From BRHc4a sp049323755 (GTDB lineage Bacteria > Bacillota > Desulfotomaculia > Desulfotomaculales > Desulfocucumaceae), in NCBI GenBank assembly GCA_049323755.1, contig JBMOPE010000011.1:23200-87199 (forward strand): a stretch of DNA of 64,000 nt, read 5' to 3'. The position numbers were made by a program, and so were the translations under genes. Below, in pieces: positions 43,786 through 53,014 of this stretch. The notes beneath the pieces were generated by a model. It worked only from the letters and a program-made list of their open reading frames with translations. It was not told the origin of the DNA and did no database searches. The first letter of the stretch is position 1. Every line of letters starts with the position of its first letter.

Positions 43786-45813
43786 TTATCCTTGAACCTG
43801 CTTGCGAATTTCTTCAACAACATCGGGGTTTGACAGAGATGTAACATCTCCTACAGCCGCCCTATTGGAGATTGATGCCAGGATGCGGCGCATAATTTTA
43901 CCGGAACGGGTTTTGGGCATATCGGGAACAATATAAACATTATTCGGCCGGGCAATCTTACCTACAACTGTCGAGACAGCCCCGGAAATTTTGGCGGCCA
44001 GTTCACGACTTGCCTCAAAACCGGGTTTAAGGGAGACATACAAATCGGGAACCGTGCCTTTAATCTCATCCTTGGCTGCAATAACAGCAGCTTCGGCAAC
44101 TTCTTCCACCGTAAGGGCGGCGGACTCGATCTCCTTGGTGCCCAGACGGTGCCCCGCCACGTTAATAACATCGTCTATCCGGCCCAGTATCCGCACATAC
44201 TTGTCGGCTGACATCACAGCCGCGTCGCCTGCCATGTAGGGCCAATCCCGCCAGTCTTTGCTGTTCGGGTCTTTGCAGTACCTCTCGAAATAGGTGGAGA
44301 CATAGCGTTCCCGGTCTTTCCAAATGGTTTGCATTAGTCCAGGCCAGGGATTACTGATGCAAATATTGCCGGCCTTACCTTCTCCCGGCTTAATCTCGTT
44401 ACCCTCATTATCGAAAATCACCGGGTGAATACCGGGCACGCCCGGCCCGGCACTGCCGGGTTTCATGGGGCTGAGGGCCGGCAAGGTGCTGCAGAGAAAA
44501 CCGCCGGTTTCCGTCTGCCACCATGTATCAACGATGGCTGCCTTTCCTTTGCCGACCACATTGTAGTACCACCTCCACACCTCGGGCTCAATGGGTTCTC
44601 CCACTGTGGTCATGTGCTTAAATTTATAATTGTATTTGGCCGGCTCATCCGGGCCGGCTTTTCTAAGCCCGCGGATTGCTGTCGGCGAGGTGTGGAATAT
44701 ATTTACGTCCAGCTCCTCTGCGATTCTCCAGACCCGCCCGGCGTCCGGGTAGGTGGGCAGCCCCTCGTAAATTACTGTGCTGGCGGCAACAGCCAGGGGT
44801 CCGTAAACGATAAATGAGTGGCCGGTAATCCAGCCGATGTCAGCCATGCACCAGTAAACATCCTCGGGATGAATATCCTGGATAACCTTTGACATCCAGG
44901 CCACATAGGCCAGATATCCGCCTATGCTGTGCTGCACACCCTTGGGCCTTCCTGTCGACCCGCTGGTATACATGAGGAAGAGAATGCCTTCGGCCGGCAT
45001 AGACACGGGCTCTACCGTTGTTCTGGCATATCCTTTTAGGAGGTCGTTCATAAAGTAATCCCGGCCCTCGATCACAGGCGCCGAGGAGGAGTAATTACCG
45101 GGATGGCGCTGCCAGATGAGCATCTTATCAACAGTTTGGCCTTCTTTTTTAGCCACCTCGGCGGCCACATCTCCGATAGCTTTGTGATCAAGCAGTTTGC
45201 CGTTCCGGTAATAGCCATCAATGGTGATCAGCACGCGGCTCCCGGAATCCCATATTCTCTCACCGCAAGCCTGGCCGCTGAATCCTGCAAACACCTGGGA
45301 GTGGATTACCCCCAGCCGGGCACAGGCAAGCATTGTTATGGGCAGCTCCGGGGTCATCGGCAAGTGCAGGGTGACCCGGTCGCCTGCCTTCAGCCCGCAA
45401 AAATCCCTGAGAACAGCAGCCGTCTCATTAACTTTTCTGTATAGTTCCTGGTATGTCATATGTACAACTGGTTCGTTCTCGGGTTCCGGGACAAAGTGGA
45501 TGGCCGTTTTATTCTTATACCTGGCCAGATGCCGGTCTACACAGTTATAACTGGTGTTTAGTTTTCCGCCCACAAACCATTTCCAGCAAGGGGCGTCACT
45601 GGTGTCCAGCGTAGTGTGCCAGTACTGATCCCAGTCAAGTAAATCGGCAAATTCTTTAAAACATTCCGGGAATTTATCCAGGCTAAATCTTTCAAATACT
45701 CCAGGATCAGTCAGGTTAGCCTGGCCAATAAATTCAGCAGGTGGGTATATATATTCTTCCTCCTGCCAGTGTACTGCATAGTGGGCCCCGCTGCCGTTTT
45801 CCTTTTCCGACAC
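43786..45813 (-). CDS. acs: Acetyl-CoA synthetase (AMP-forming), paralogue 2
   Basis: 675 residues. Same enzyme family as its neighbour: YTSGSTGRPKGVQH, VDTWWQTETGGFL with the acetate-pocket Trp, AGDAAVMSADKYVRILGR and C-terminal KTRSGKIMRRIL. It has a longer N-terminus and clearly differs along its length, so it is not a recent duplicate of acs1. GTG start nine bases after AGGAGG. Directly downstream of the ActP-type symporter and its DUF485 partner, from which a GC-rich palindrome separates it. Confidence 0.95.
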   Translation of the reverse strand: MSEKENGSGAHYAVHWQEEEYIYPPAEFIGQANLTDPGVFERFSLDKFPECFKEFADLLDWDQYWHTTLDTSDAPCWKWFVGGKLNTSYNCVDRHLARYKNKTAIHFVPEPENEPVVHMTYQELYRKVNETAAVLRDFCGLKAGDRVTLHLPMTPELPITMLACARLGVIHSQVFAGFSGQACGERIWDSGSRVLITIDGYYRNGKLLDHKAIGDVAAEVAKKEGQTVDKMLIWQRHPGNYSSSAPVIEGRDYFMNDLLKGYARTTVEPVSMPAEGILFLMYTSGSTGRPKGVQHSIGGYLAYVAWMSKVIQDIHPEDVYWCMADIGWITGHSFIVYGPLAVAASTVIYEGLPTYPDAGRVWRIAEELDVNIFHTSPTAIRGLRKAGPDEPAKYNYKFKHMTTVGEPIEPEVWRWYYNVVGKGKAAIVDTWWQTETGGFLCSTLPALSPMKPGSAGPGVPGIHPVIFDNEGNEIKPGEGKAGNICISNPWPGLMQTIWKDRERYVSTYFERYCKDPNSKDWRDWPYMAGDAAVMSADKYVRILGRIDDVINVAGHRLGTKEIESAALTVEEVAEAAVIAAKDEIKGTVPDLYVSLKPGFEASRELAAKISGAVSTVVGKIARPNNVYIVPDMPKTRSGKIMRRILASISNRAAVGDVTSLSNPDVVEEIRKQVQG

Positions 45814-45875
45814 AGTACCAAACCTCCTTTTAATATACTTTATATATATTGTTTATCCCCGACGTTTCATATTGT

Positions 45876-45899
45876 GTGGCGCCGCTTAAGCGGCGCCAC
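45876..45899. promoter_or_regulatory. GC-rich perfect palindrome between actP and acs2
   Basis: GTGGCGCCGC-TTAA-GCGGCGCCAC: 10-bp stem with a 4-base loop and no T-run on the minus strand. Possibly an mRNA-processing or stabilising structure that sets the transporter/enzyme ratio. Confidence 0.6.
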
Positions 45900-45912
45900 G
45901 CAACATCAAGCC

Positions 45913-47424
45913 TCAGGCTGATGTGTGTACCTTGATAAGCATTTCGTCAACCTCTTTGGGCGGCGGTGCGGTTAGAAGTGAAACCACAATATTGGTGATG
46001 AAATTGAGGGGAGCTGCAACTAAGGCCGAGCCCACTGCGGGTATGTAATAGGCCCAGAAGGGGTTTTTACCCATGAAAAGGGCCAGGAGCGATACTGTAA
46101 GGCCCACCAGCATACCTGCTATGGCGCCGTACTTGTTGGCCCGGCCCCACCAGATGCCCAGCAAAATTGTTGGGAACATTGTGCTGCCCGCTATGGCAAA
46201 GGCCATAGCCACCAGCTGCGCAATTAAGGCCGGGGGTTTAAGGGCCACGATAATAACCAGCACTCCCAGCACCAGTGTACCTATCCGGGCCACTAACATC
46301 TGCTGCTGGGCGGTTGCCTTGGGGTTAAGTATGCGGTAGTATATATCGTGGGAAACCGCCGCCGCCGCAGACATCAACAGCCCGGCCGTGGTGCTGAAGG
46401 CGGCTGACACCGCCCCGGCCGCAAGGAAACCAATAAACCAGATAGGAAGTCCGGCCAGCTCCGAGGCTGACAGAATAATCATGTCGGCCACCTTTTGTCC
46501 CCCGGCGGGGTTTAAGAGTTTTCCAAAGGCCGCATAGGCGGGGGAGCTCCAGTACAAAACCCCGATAAAAAACAGGCCCCAGGCCACCGACATGCGGGCG
46601 CTCTTTTCATCAGGAGTCACATAAAACCTGGTAAGCACGTGGGGAAGCCCGCAGGTGCCCACCATCAGGGTAAATACAAGGGCAATCCACTGGTAGGAGT
46701 CCTTAATGGCCCAGGGCAGAGCGTATTTGGGGTCAACCTCCATGGCTGAATATACCGCTTCCCCGTACCCTATCTGGGGTATAAGGGCAAAGTAACCCAG
46801 TTTATGCGCTATAAAAAAGAGTGGAATTAAGAAAGCCACGATAAGTATTACATACTGGATAACCTGGTTTCTTGTCACTCCCAGCATCCCCGAGACAAGA
46901 ACATATGCCAGCACCACCACCGTCCCTATTATTACTGAAGTGGCATAGCTCCACCCGAATATCCAGGCGAATATCATTCCTATGCCCTTATATTGTCCGG
47001 TGCAGTACACAAAGGCAATAATTGCAGTTACCACCGCCGCCAGCGCCCTGGCGCCCTGGGAGCAGTAGCGGTCCCCGACGAAGTCAGGAGCGGTGTACTT
47101 GCCAAAGCGCCGTATTTGGGCAGCCATTAATACCATCAGAAGGACATAGCCTCCGGTCCAGCCGATAACGTAGCCCAGCCCAAAGTAACCCTGCATGTAT
47201 ACAAGTCCTGCCATTCCCATGAAGCTGGCGGCACTCATCCAGTTGCTGCCAATGGCCATACCGTTCTGAATGGTGCTTATTGAGCGGCCCGCCACCCAGT
47301 AGTCCTCGGTTTTTTTGACCATTGACTGCAGACCCACAACTATGAACAGAACCAGCACGGAAAACATTATTATCGCCGGAATCGGCTTAAAGGTCTGGGT
47401 TACCACAAACCCTGACATATCCAT
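45913..47424 (-). CDS. actP: Acetate/monocarboxylate sodium symporter (ActP-like, SSS family)
   Basis: 503-residue, about 13-helix solute:sodium symporter. Family segments: DYWVAGRSISTIQNGMAIGS near the N-terminus, the Na-site region SAASFMGMAGLVYM, ARMSVAWGLFFIG and AGAVSAAFSTTAGLLMSAAA. ActP transporters take up acetate, glycolate and related acids. AAGGAGG precedes the ATG. The DUF485 partner just upstream and the acs just downstream make the yjcH-actP-acs acetate-scavenging layout. Confidence 0.93.
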   Translation of the reverse strand: MDMSGFVVTQTFKPIPAIIMFSVLVLFIVVGLQSMVKKTEDYWVAGRSISTIQNGMAIGSNWMSAASFMGMAGLVYMQGYFGLGYVIGWTGGYVLLMVLMAAQIRRFGKYTAPDFVGDRYCSQGARALAAVVTAIIAFVYCTGQYKGIGMIFAWIFGWSYATSVIIGTVVVLAYVLVSGMLGVTRNQVIQYVILIVAFLIPLFFIAHKLGYFALIPQIGYGEAVYSAMEVDPKYALPWAIKDSYQWIALVFTLMVGTCGLPHVLTRFYVTPDEKSARMSVAWGLFFIGVLYWSSPAYAAFGKLLNPAGGQKVADMIILSASELAGLPIWFIGFLAAGAVSAAFSTTAGLLMSAAAAVSHDIYYRILNPKATAQQQMLVARIGTLVLGVLVIIVALKPPALIAQLVAMAFAIAGSTMFPTILLGIWWGRANKYGAIAGMLVGLTVSLLALFMGKNPFWAYYIPAVGSALVAAPLNFITNIVVSLLTAPPPKEVDEMLIKVHTSA

Positions 47425-47458
47425 TTTTCTTCCTCCTTTCTATGGGCTGTATATAGTG

Positions 47459-47797
47459 CTACTTACGGTATTTGCTGTAAATTTTCTCCACGTTTTTGCT
47501 GAAAATCACGCAAAGAGCCACAAAGGCAGCGATGGAAAACTGACCGGTAAACCAGTAGTGGAAGGGGAAGCCAAGGAACCTTGCCCTGGTTATAAAGCTT
47601 TCTCCCAGTTTACTTTCCTGTGCTGCCAGGAGAAGGAACTGGAAGCCGAAGGTTATCAGTGCCCATACCAGTACAATAATGCAGATAAGACGGACTTCAG
47701 CCCGCATACCCTCTGAAAGAGGCTTAAAAAAGTTGACATACTGGCGAATTTTGGGCTTTGGCAGGTTTTGGTTGGAAAACGGTGTATTGGTGTCCAT
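47459..47797 (-). CDS. DUF485 membrane protein (YjcH-like partner of ActP)
   Basis: 112 residues, two hydrophobic helices (VRLICIIVLVWALITFGFQF; FHYWFTGQFSIAAFVALCVI) followed by a short basic tail, the usual DUF485 shape. ATG at 47797 is preferred, with AAGGAGTG upstream; the upstream ATG at 47818 overlaps that site. It precedes actP by 34 bases, as in most genomes, and is thought to be an accessory to the symporter. Confidence 0.88.
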   Translation of the reverse strand: MDTNTPFSNQNLPKPKIRQYVNFFKPLSEGMRAEVRLICIIVLVWALITFGFQFLLLAAQESKLGESFITRARFLGFPFHYWFTGQFSIAAFVALCVIFSKNVEKIYSKYRK

Positions 47798-47818
47798 GTA
47801 TAAACGCACTCCTTTCAT

Positions 47819-48268
47819 AAGAATTTTTTACTGGCAATTACTCCAGGTCCAGTGAGGCTGTGTCTTATTTTTGCTTAAAAAGAAGTAATGCAGAACTTAT
47901 GCGTACCAGGTGCCGGCTCTTCAGTAAGGCGGCTGGTAAGGCCTGAAGAAAGAAAGCTATTTGTTACCGGGCTCACCCTCTTTCATTGTTTTACAGATGA
48001 AAGGCCGCATGTGTTATGTTACTGTGTTTTGGGTAAATATTGGTGACAGAAACGAGGTCATTAAGTTGCTCTGAAGGTAATGAGCAAGTGTGAAGCAAGA
48101 AGTGAATGGTGTGTTTTATGTTGGAAAACGCAGTTTCAAAATTGGGGCTTCAATGATATTTATACTGCAAAATTATTAGAATGTTAAGAAAATTCAGTTG
48201 AAAGGATATAAATAACCCCCTTTTGTCACTACGGAAGGGGTTAACGGTTAGCCTTCCCCAATGGATAA
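47819..48268. other. Leader region of the DUF485-actP-acs2 transcript
   Basis: About 450 bases between the acs3 terminator and the DUF485 gene. A hairpin AACCCCTT/AGGGGGTT-like lies at about 48213-48243. No gene seen; presumably holds the promoter of the acetate-uptake operon. Confidence 0.4.
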
Positions 48269-48302
48269 AAAAGCCCCCGGAACCTATGTTTCGAGGGTTT
48301 TT
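48269..48302 (-). terminator. Terminator after acs3
   Basis: Minus-strand imperfect stem ACCCTCGAAAC / GGTTCCGGGGG followed by CTTTTTT. Confidence 0.75.
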
Positions 48303-48349
48303 AGCATATTTTGCAAAGACCATTTATTCGGTATTCCGGAGGCAAAACT

Positions 48350-50056
48350 TTATTCGGATATGACAGCCGCATCAGCCGGTATTCCCAGTTCCCATGATTT
48401 CAATACCCTTCTCATTAACTTGCCGCTCCTGGTTCTGGGGAGACTCTCGCGGACTTCTATTTCCTGAGGAACCAGGTGGGGCGCCAGCTTTATGTTTATA
48501 AAGTGCCGTATATCCTCGTTGAGTTCATCGGACCAGTCAATACCTTCTTTTAACACTACAAATGCCTTAATTATTTCACCCTTCAGGGGATCCGGCTTTC
48601 CGATGACCCCTGCTTCCATGACAGCAGGGTGCTCGCCAAGCTTACACTCTATCTCAAAGGGGCCGACCCTTTCACTGTTTATTTTTATTACATCATCTAT
48701 ACGTCCCTGAAACCAGAAATAGCCGTCCTGGTCCTTGTAGGCCAGGTCTCCGGTGAGATACCAGGGAGGTACCCGGAAATATTCATTGTATTTGTCCCGG
48801 TCCTTCCATATACCCCTCATCATTGCCGGCCATCCCGTCCTTATGGCCAGCTGTCCCATTTCCAGGGGCGGCAGCTCCAGGCCGTGTTCATTTATTATGG
48901 CAGGGTGTATTCCCGGAACGGGCTTTCCCATGGAACCCGGTTTTAAAGGAAGACAGGAAAAGTTTGCTATCATTAGACCGCCTGTCTCAGTCATCCACCA
49001 GCTGTCATAGACCTGCTGGCCAAAGGTATTTTGGCTCCAGCGGTTAATGATGGGGTTAAGGGGCTCTCCCACACTCAATATTTTCCTTAGTGACTTTAAA
49101 CTGTACTTTCTGGGTTCTATTCCGCCGGTTAGCATAAGCATTCTAAGAAATGAGGGGGTTGTGTACCAAACCGTGACCCTGTACTTTTCCAATATGCTGT
49201 ACCAAATGCCGGCGTCAAAGGGGCCGTAGTAAACTATCATGGTTACCCCGTTAAGAAAAGGCGCCCATACTCCATAAGATATTCCAGTTACCCAGCCTGG
49301 GTCCGCGGTGCACCAGTATACATCTTCCTTCTTTAAATCCATCACCCACCGGCCCGTCTGGTAGTACTGGAGGGCACCCTCATGGACATGCAAAACACCT
49401 TTTGGGCTGCCGGTGGACCCGGAGGTGTATAGAAGCAGCATCGGGTCTTCCCTGTTCATCCACACCGTTGCCGGGGTGTCATCCGCGACATCTACAAGCT
49501 TTTCCCAGCAGCACTTACTTTGGTGGTCGTCTGTAACTATAACATTCCTGACAGACAGGACTTTGCTGTCGCAGATCCGCTGCCTCAAAAGGGAGTTTGT
49601 AATAACCAGGGAAGGCTCACTATCAAGTAAAAAGCCGGTTACGGAATCAGTCATGTACTTGCAGTGCAGTGGCACGGCTATGGCCCCGGCTTTTACTACT
49701 CCCAGGAAGCTAATGTAAAAATGAAAGGAGGACGGCAAAAGGAGCGCCACCCGGTCACCTTTTCTTATTCCAAGGGCCTTCAGGGCGTTGGCAAACTTAT
49801 TGGTAAGCCTCTCCATGTCTTTGTAGGTGTATATTTTTTTTCCGCTGTCTTCATGACATATAAGTGCTGTTCTGTCGCCCTTCCCGTTATGGACATGGCG
49901 GTCGATACAGGAATATGCTATGTTTACCCTGCCGCCTTTTTCCCATCCAATCTTTTTTTCCACGCTGTCCCAACTAAAGGTGGAATAGGTGTCAATATAG
50001 TCTTTAAAATTATAATTCTCCCTTGTTATTCCGGTCCGGGGACTCTCTTTTCCCAC
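48350..50056 (-). CDS. Acetyl-CoA synthetase-like ligase, AcsA type, paralogue 3
   Basis: 568 residues, shorter than the two acs above and of the length of the B. subtilis AcsA class. ANL signatures: LLYTSGSTGSPKGVLHVH, YDSWWMTETGG with the pocket Trp kept, YLTGDLAYKDQDGYFWFQGR and the C-terminal RTRSGKLMRRVL. Acetate or another short acid is the likely substrate. GTG start with AAGGAG upstream. It lies 56 bases downstream of the IclR gene in the same direction, so both are probably one transcript. Confidence 0.88.
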   Translation of the reverse strand: MGKESPRTGITRENYNFKDYIDTYSTFSWDSVEKKIGWEKGGRVNIAYSCIDRHVHNGKGDRTALICHEDSGKKIYTYKDMERLTNKFANALKALGIRKGDRVALLLPSSFHFYISFLGVVKAGAIAVPLHCKYMTDSVTGFLLDSEPSLVITNSLLRQRICDSKVLSVRNVIVTDDHQSKCCWEKLVDVADDTPATVWMNREDPMLLLYTSGSTGSPKGVLHVHEGALQYYQTGRWVMDLKKEDVYWCTADPGWVTGISYGVWAPFLNGVTMIVYYGPFDAGIWYSILEKYRVTVWYTTPSFLRMLMLTGGIEPRKYSLKSLRKILSVGEPLNPIINRWSQNTFGQQVYDSWWMTETGGLMIANFSCLPLKPGSMGKPVPGIHPAIINEHGLELPPLEMGQLAIRTGWPAMMRGIWKDRDKYNEYFRVPPWYLTGDLAYKDQDGYFWFQGRIDDVIKINSERVGPFEIECKLGEHPAVMEAGVIGKPDPLKGEIIKAFVVLKEGIDWSDELNEDIRHFINIKLAPHLVPQEIEVRESLPRTRSGKLMRRVLKSWELGIPADAAVISE

Positions 50057-50112
50057 TCTGGCTCAACTCCTTTAACGAAGAGGTTTTATACCGTGTTATT
50101 TATTGAAAAAAC

Positions 50113-50895
50113 TTACATCTCACCTGGACCCTTGTAGCCAAGGTGCATTGATATTGAAGTACAGGTTTCTTTCAACACCGAAACAAGCCTGTATATCCTT
50201 TCAAGTGTCAGCCTTGAGCTGGGTCCTGTAATACTGAGCCCCGCAATGACCTCGCCCTTGTGGTTATATACCGGGGCCGCTATAGCTCTTACTCCCTCCA
50301 CCATTTCTTCTGCGTTCAGGGCAAAACCCTGCGCCCGAACCTTCTCAAGGTGAGAAATAAGTTGTTTTATTTCAGTAATGGTGTTTATTGTGTATTGGTG
50401 AAGCTTCTGCCCTTTAAGTATATTCATTACATTTTCGGCAGTCAGATATGCCAGTAGAATTTTTCCTTCCGCAGTGCAGTGAACCTGGCCCCGCAGTCCC
50501 AGGTTTACTGTTAAGGCCTCGGGGGAGTGGTCACGTTCAACTACAAGAATCTCATTTCCGTCCAAAACCGCCAGTTGGACTGTCTCCCTTGAAATCTGGA
50601 CTAATTCCTGAATGTATGGGATGGCTGCCTTCCTGAAGTCCAGGCTGTTGAGCGCCTCGAGTCCCAGGTGCAATACTTTTGTTCCCAGCCTGTATTTATC
50701 GTTATTAGAGTCCTTTTCAACAAAACCGTAAGAAAGGAGGGTGGAAACCAGCCTGTGAACGGTGCTTTTATGAAGTCCTATTAATTGGCCCAGCTCGGTG
50801 CAGCCGAAGCCTTGGGGGCTTCGCCCCAGGGCTTCCAGAATCAAAAGCGCTCTCTCCACCGAATGGACCGGGTTTTCCACGGGGTGTTCAGCCAT
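50113..50895 (-). CDS. IclR-family transcriptional regulator
   Basis: 260 residues. N-terminal winged HTH (about 10-70; ALLILEALGRSPQGFGCTEL and HKSTVHRLVSTLLSYGF), then the IclR effector-binding domain (about 85-255) with GLRGQVHCTAEGKILLAYL and AAPVYNHKGEVIAGLSITGP. Such regulators often respond to carboxylates. AAGGAG precedes the ATG. First gene of an operon with acs3 and the only regulator in the acetate cluster, so it may also act on the acs1 palindromes; that link is inference. Confidence 0.92.
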   Translation of the reverse strand: MAEHPVENPVHSVERALLILEALGRSPQGFGCTELGQLIGLHKSTVHRLVSTLLSYGFVEKDSNNDKYRLGTKVLHLGLEALNSLDFRKAAIPYIQELVQISRETVQLAVLDGNEILVVERDHSPEALTVNLGLRGQVHCTAEGKILLAYLTAENVMNILKGQKLHQYTINTITEIKQLISHLEKVRAQGFALNAEEMVEGVRAIAAPVYNHKGEVIAGLSITGPSSRLTLERIYRLVSVLKETCTSISMHLGYKGPGEM

Positions 50896-51152
50896 TTCCG
50901 AGCTCCTTCCATTTATATTTGTATAATTATCTAAATAGTTAAAAATTATAGCTTTACTATAACTTCGGCAGGGTATTCAGGAAAAGCACCTTCTCCTGAC
51001 CTGTAGATTTCTGTATCTGAACTGTCGTTTTGAAATTCCCACTTTACGGGAGTAGATAAATCATTTTTAATTAAGAGTGTTTTCTATAAATGACAGGGTT
51101 ATTATAATTGAGTAAATAATAGTCCTACTTTTGGTGACTGGAGGGCTAGCAT

Positions 51153-51986
51153 ATGGCAGGGCCGGAGCAAAATGCAAATACAGTTTTAAAGGGAGAGTTT
51201 TTACGTCTTCCCAGGGGTGGTGTTATTAATGCATATCTGCCGGAAGATATCTTTGTCCCTGAGGTATGGGTTCGAAGACTGGGGCTGGAAGAGGGAGACA
51301 TAGTTTCTGCGGAGCCGCTGGGCAAGCTGGGGGATTCACTTCTTTATGAGTTTACCGTTGAGGAACGAAGGGGAATGGGATCCTCGGCAATGAGGATGTC
51401 TGCCACAGGGCCTGTTTTGCTTCACGGGGGGGAGTGGATGATATACAGTGAAGAGGAGGGAGAGCTAATAGCACTGAGGCCGGGTGAGGTGCGGGCCATG
51501 AGATTGAGAGAGGGAGACCTGGTGGAAGTTGGCTATATAAAAGGAGATTTTTCCACAGCCAGGATTGCCTGGAAATATGAAGAGGACTCTCTTTCCGAAA
51601 TAAAGTCAGGATATAAAAAACGGCAGCCTGAAAGGAGTGAAAAGGCCAGGCTGGATGTAGCGGATCCCATACTGTCAGATCGGGTTGTTTTAGTGATAGG
51701 GGCCGATCTATACAAAGAGTCATTTAAGAAGATGTTTGAAAGGAGAGGGGCAGAATTCCTTTGGGAGTCCGGCTTTCAGGGGGGTGCCGGCATAACTGTG
51801 GAGTCAAAGGTGCGGAGGGCTGATATTGTTGTGATAGTAACTGAAATGATGTCTCACCGCATGCCGGCCGTGGAGGTTATGTGTGCCAGGAGTAAAAAGC
51901 CCTTTGTTTATGCGCCTTCAAAAGGGGCTTCAGGTGCTGTCCGCCAGTGTCAGGACGTGTTGGCAAAAAAAATGGGCAGCAGGTGA
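51153..51986 (+). CDS. Rho-N-like OB domain + DUF2325 protein
   Basis: 277 residues. The C-terminal 95 residues are a DUF2325 domain (LVIGADLYKESFKKMFERRG; VRRADIVVIVTEMMSHRMP; KPFVYAPSKGASGAVRQC). The N-terminal half has a segment DIFVPEVWVRRLGLEEGDIV that resembles the RNA-binding OB region of Rho (pattern -DVYVS-IRRF-LRxGD-), plus a second similar stretch RPGEVRAMRLREGDLVEVG. A linker (about 150-170) is charged. ACTGGAGGG precedes the ATG. Function is unknown; nucleic-acid binding is inferred from the N-terminal likeness. Confidence 0.75.
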   Translation: MAGPEQNANTVLKGEFLRLPRGGVINAYLPEDIFVPEVWVRRLGLEEGDIVSAEPLGKLGDSLLYEFTVEERRGMGSSAMRMSATGPVLLHGGEWMIYSEEEGELIALRPGEVRAMRLREGDLVEVGYIKGDFSTARIAWKYEEDSLSEIKSGYKKRQPERSEKARLDVADPILSDRVVLVIGADLYKESFKKMFERRGAEFLWESGFQGGAGITVESKVRRADIVVIVTEMMSHRMPAVEVMCARSKKPFVYAPSKGASGAVRQCQDVLAKKMGSR

Positions 51987-51997
51987 AACCCCGTTGC

Positions 51998-52153
51998 CTA
52001 TTGGTTAGCTGCAATATTCTGTACTTTGATTGTTTGTTCTGACCAGAAAGACTCTACCCTGCTGGTTATTACCCCTTTTTTTACGCTTACTTTGATAATG
52101 GGATTTTCAAAACGGACTGCAATAGGGATATGCTGCTTTTTTCCTTTATCCAT
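51998..52153 (-). CDS. Small basic protein, 51 aa
   Basis: Translated by hand: begins MDKGKKQHIPIAVRFENPII, continues with KVSVKKGVITSRVESFWSEQ and ends TIKVQNIAANQ. AGGAGG lies seven bases before the ATG. Basic and beta-rich in pattern, with no membrane segment. Convergent with the DUF2325 gene (11-base gap). No family recognised. Confidence 0.6.
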   Translation of the reverse strand: MDKGKKQHIPIAVRFENPIIKVSVKKGVITSRVESFWSEQTIKVQNIAANQ

Positions 52154-52359
52154 ACATTAACCTCCTCGTATGCTTTATATCTACATGATAATAGTTTGAA
52201 GTTAATTTTTTATTAACTGGTCATGAAGAATTTATTATATATTTGATTTCATTGTTAACTGGTATGGGAAGCTGCAAAAATTTTGAATAAGTAAGAGGGA
52301 AAAATAGGTAAAAGGTAGAAATAACCATGCAGGCATAAAAATGCATTGGATGGTTATAT

Positions 52360-52995
52360 ATGGTTGTTGACAGAAAGCAGCAGGTTGTGATTATTATTAT
52401 TGCCGCTGTTGTTCTTTTTGCTGCCGGACACAGGGTTTCTGTCTGGTATGGTGACAAAAAACAAAATTTAGCAGATGAGTCAATTGTGGTTCCTGCTTCC
52501 CAAAGCAATGTGGGGCGTGAGATTGCCGTTCACGTATCAGGTGCTGTCAAAAACCCCGGGGTTTATAAATTCAGTGGGCAGATGAGAGTTATGGATGCCG
52601 TGGAAAAGGCGGTGCCTTTAAGTGGGGCTGACATCCAGGGATTAAACCTCGCAAGGCCTTTAAAGGACGGTGAAAGGATTGAAGTACCCTCTAAAGATGA
52701 CGGGAGCGGAGAGAGGACTGAAGCACCCACTAAGGATGGCGGGAACCGGGCAGTAAAGGTAGCCTCATCCGGTGCCAAAGCCGTAAGGTCAGCCAGCCCG
52801 GCCAGTGTGAACATAAACAGGGCCAGCGCCAAAGAATTGGAATCTCTTCCGGGCATAGGCCCCGAGCTGGCAGAAAGAGTAATTAATTACAGGACAAATA
52901 AAGGATTTTTTGCCTCCGTGGAAGAATTAAAAAAAGTGTCGGGGATTGGCGCAAAAAAATATGAGAAGATAAAGGATTTAGTTACAGTAAATTAA
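52360..52995 (+). CDS. comEA: Competence protein ComEA
   Basis: 211-residue membrane-anchored DNA receptor for transformation. N-terminal anchor helix (about 9-26), then a SLBB-type domain (about 50-105; IAVHVSGAVKNPGVYKF), a flexible linker rich in Lys, Gly and Ser, and a C-terminal double helix-hairpin-helix (about 148-211; NINRASAKELESLPGIGPEL and VSGIGAKKYEKI). Layout equals that of B. subtilis ComEA. The comEC gene lies 3 kb downstream with four unrelated envelope genes between. Confidence 0.93.
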   Translation: MVVDRKQQVVIIIIAAVVLFAAGHRVSVWYGDKKQNLADESIVVPASQSNVGREIAVHVSGAVKNPGVYKFSGQMRVMDAVEKAVPLSGADIQGLNLARPLKDGERIEVPSKDDGSGERTEAPTKDGGNRAVKVASSGAKAVRSASPASVNINRASAKELESLPGIGPELAERVINYRTNKGFFASVEELKKVSGIGAKKYEKIKDLVTVN

Positions 52996-53014
52996 TCTGC
53001 GGGGTTGGTCTCGG

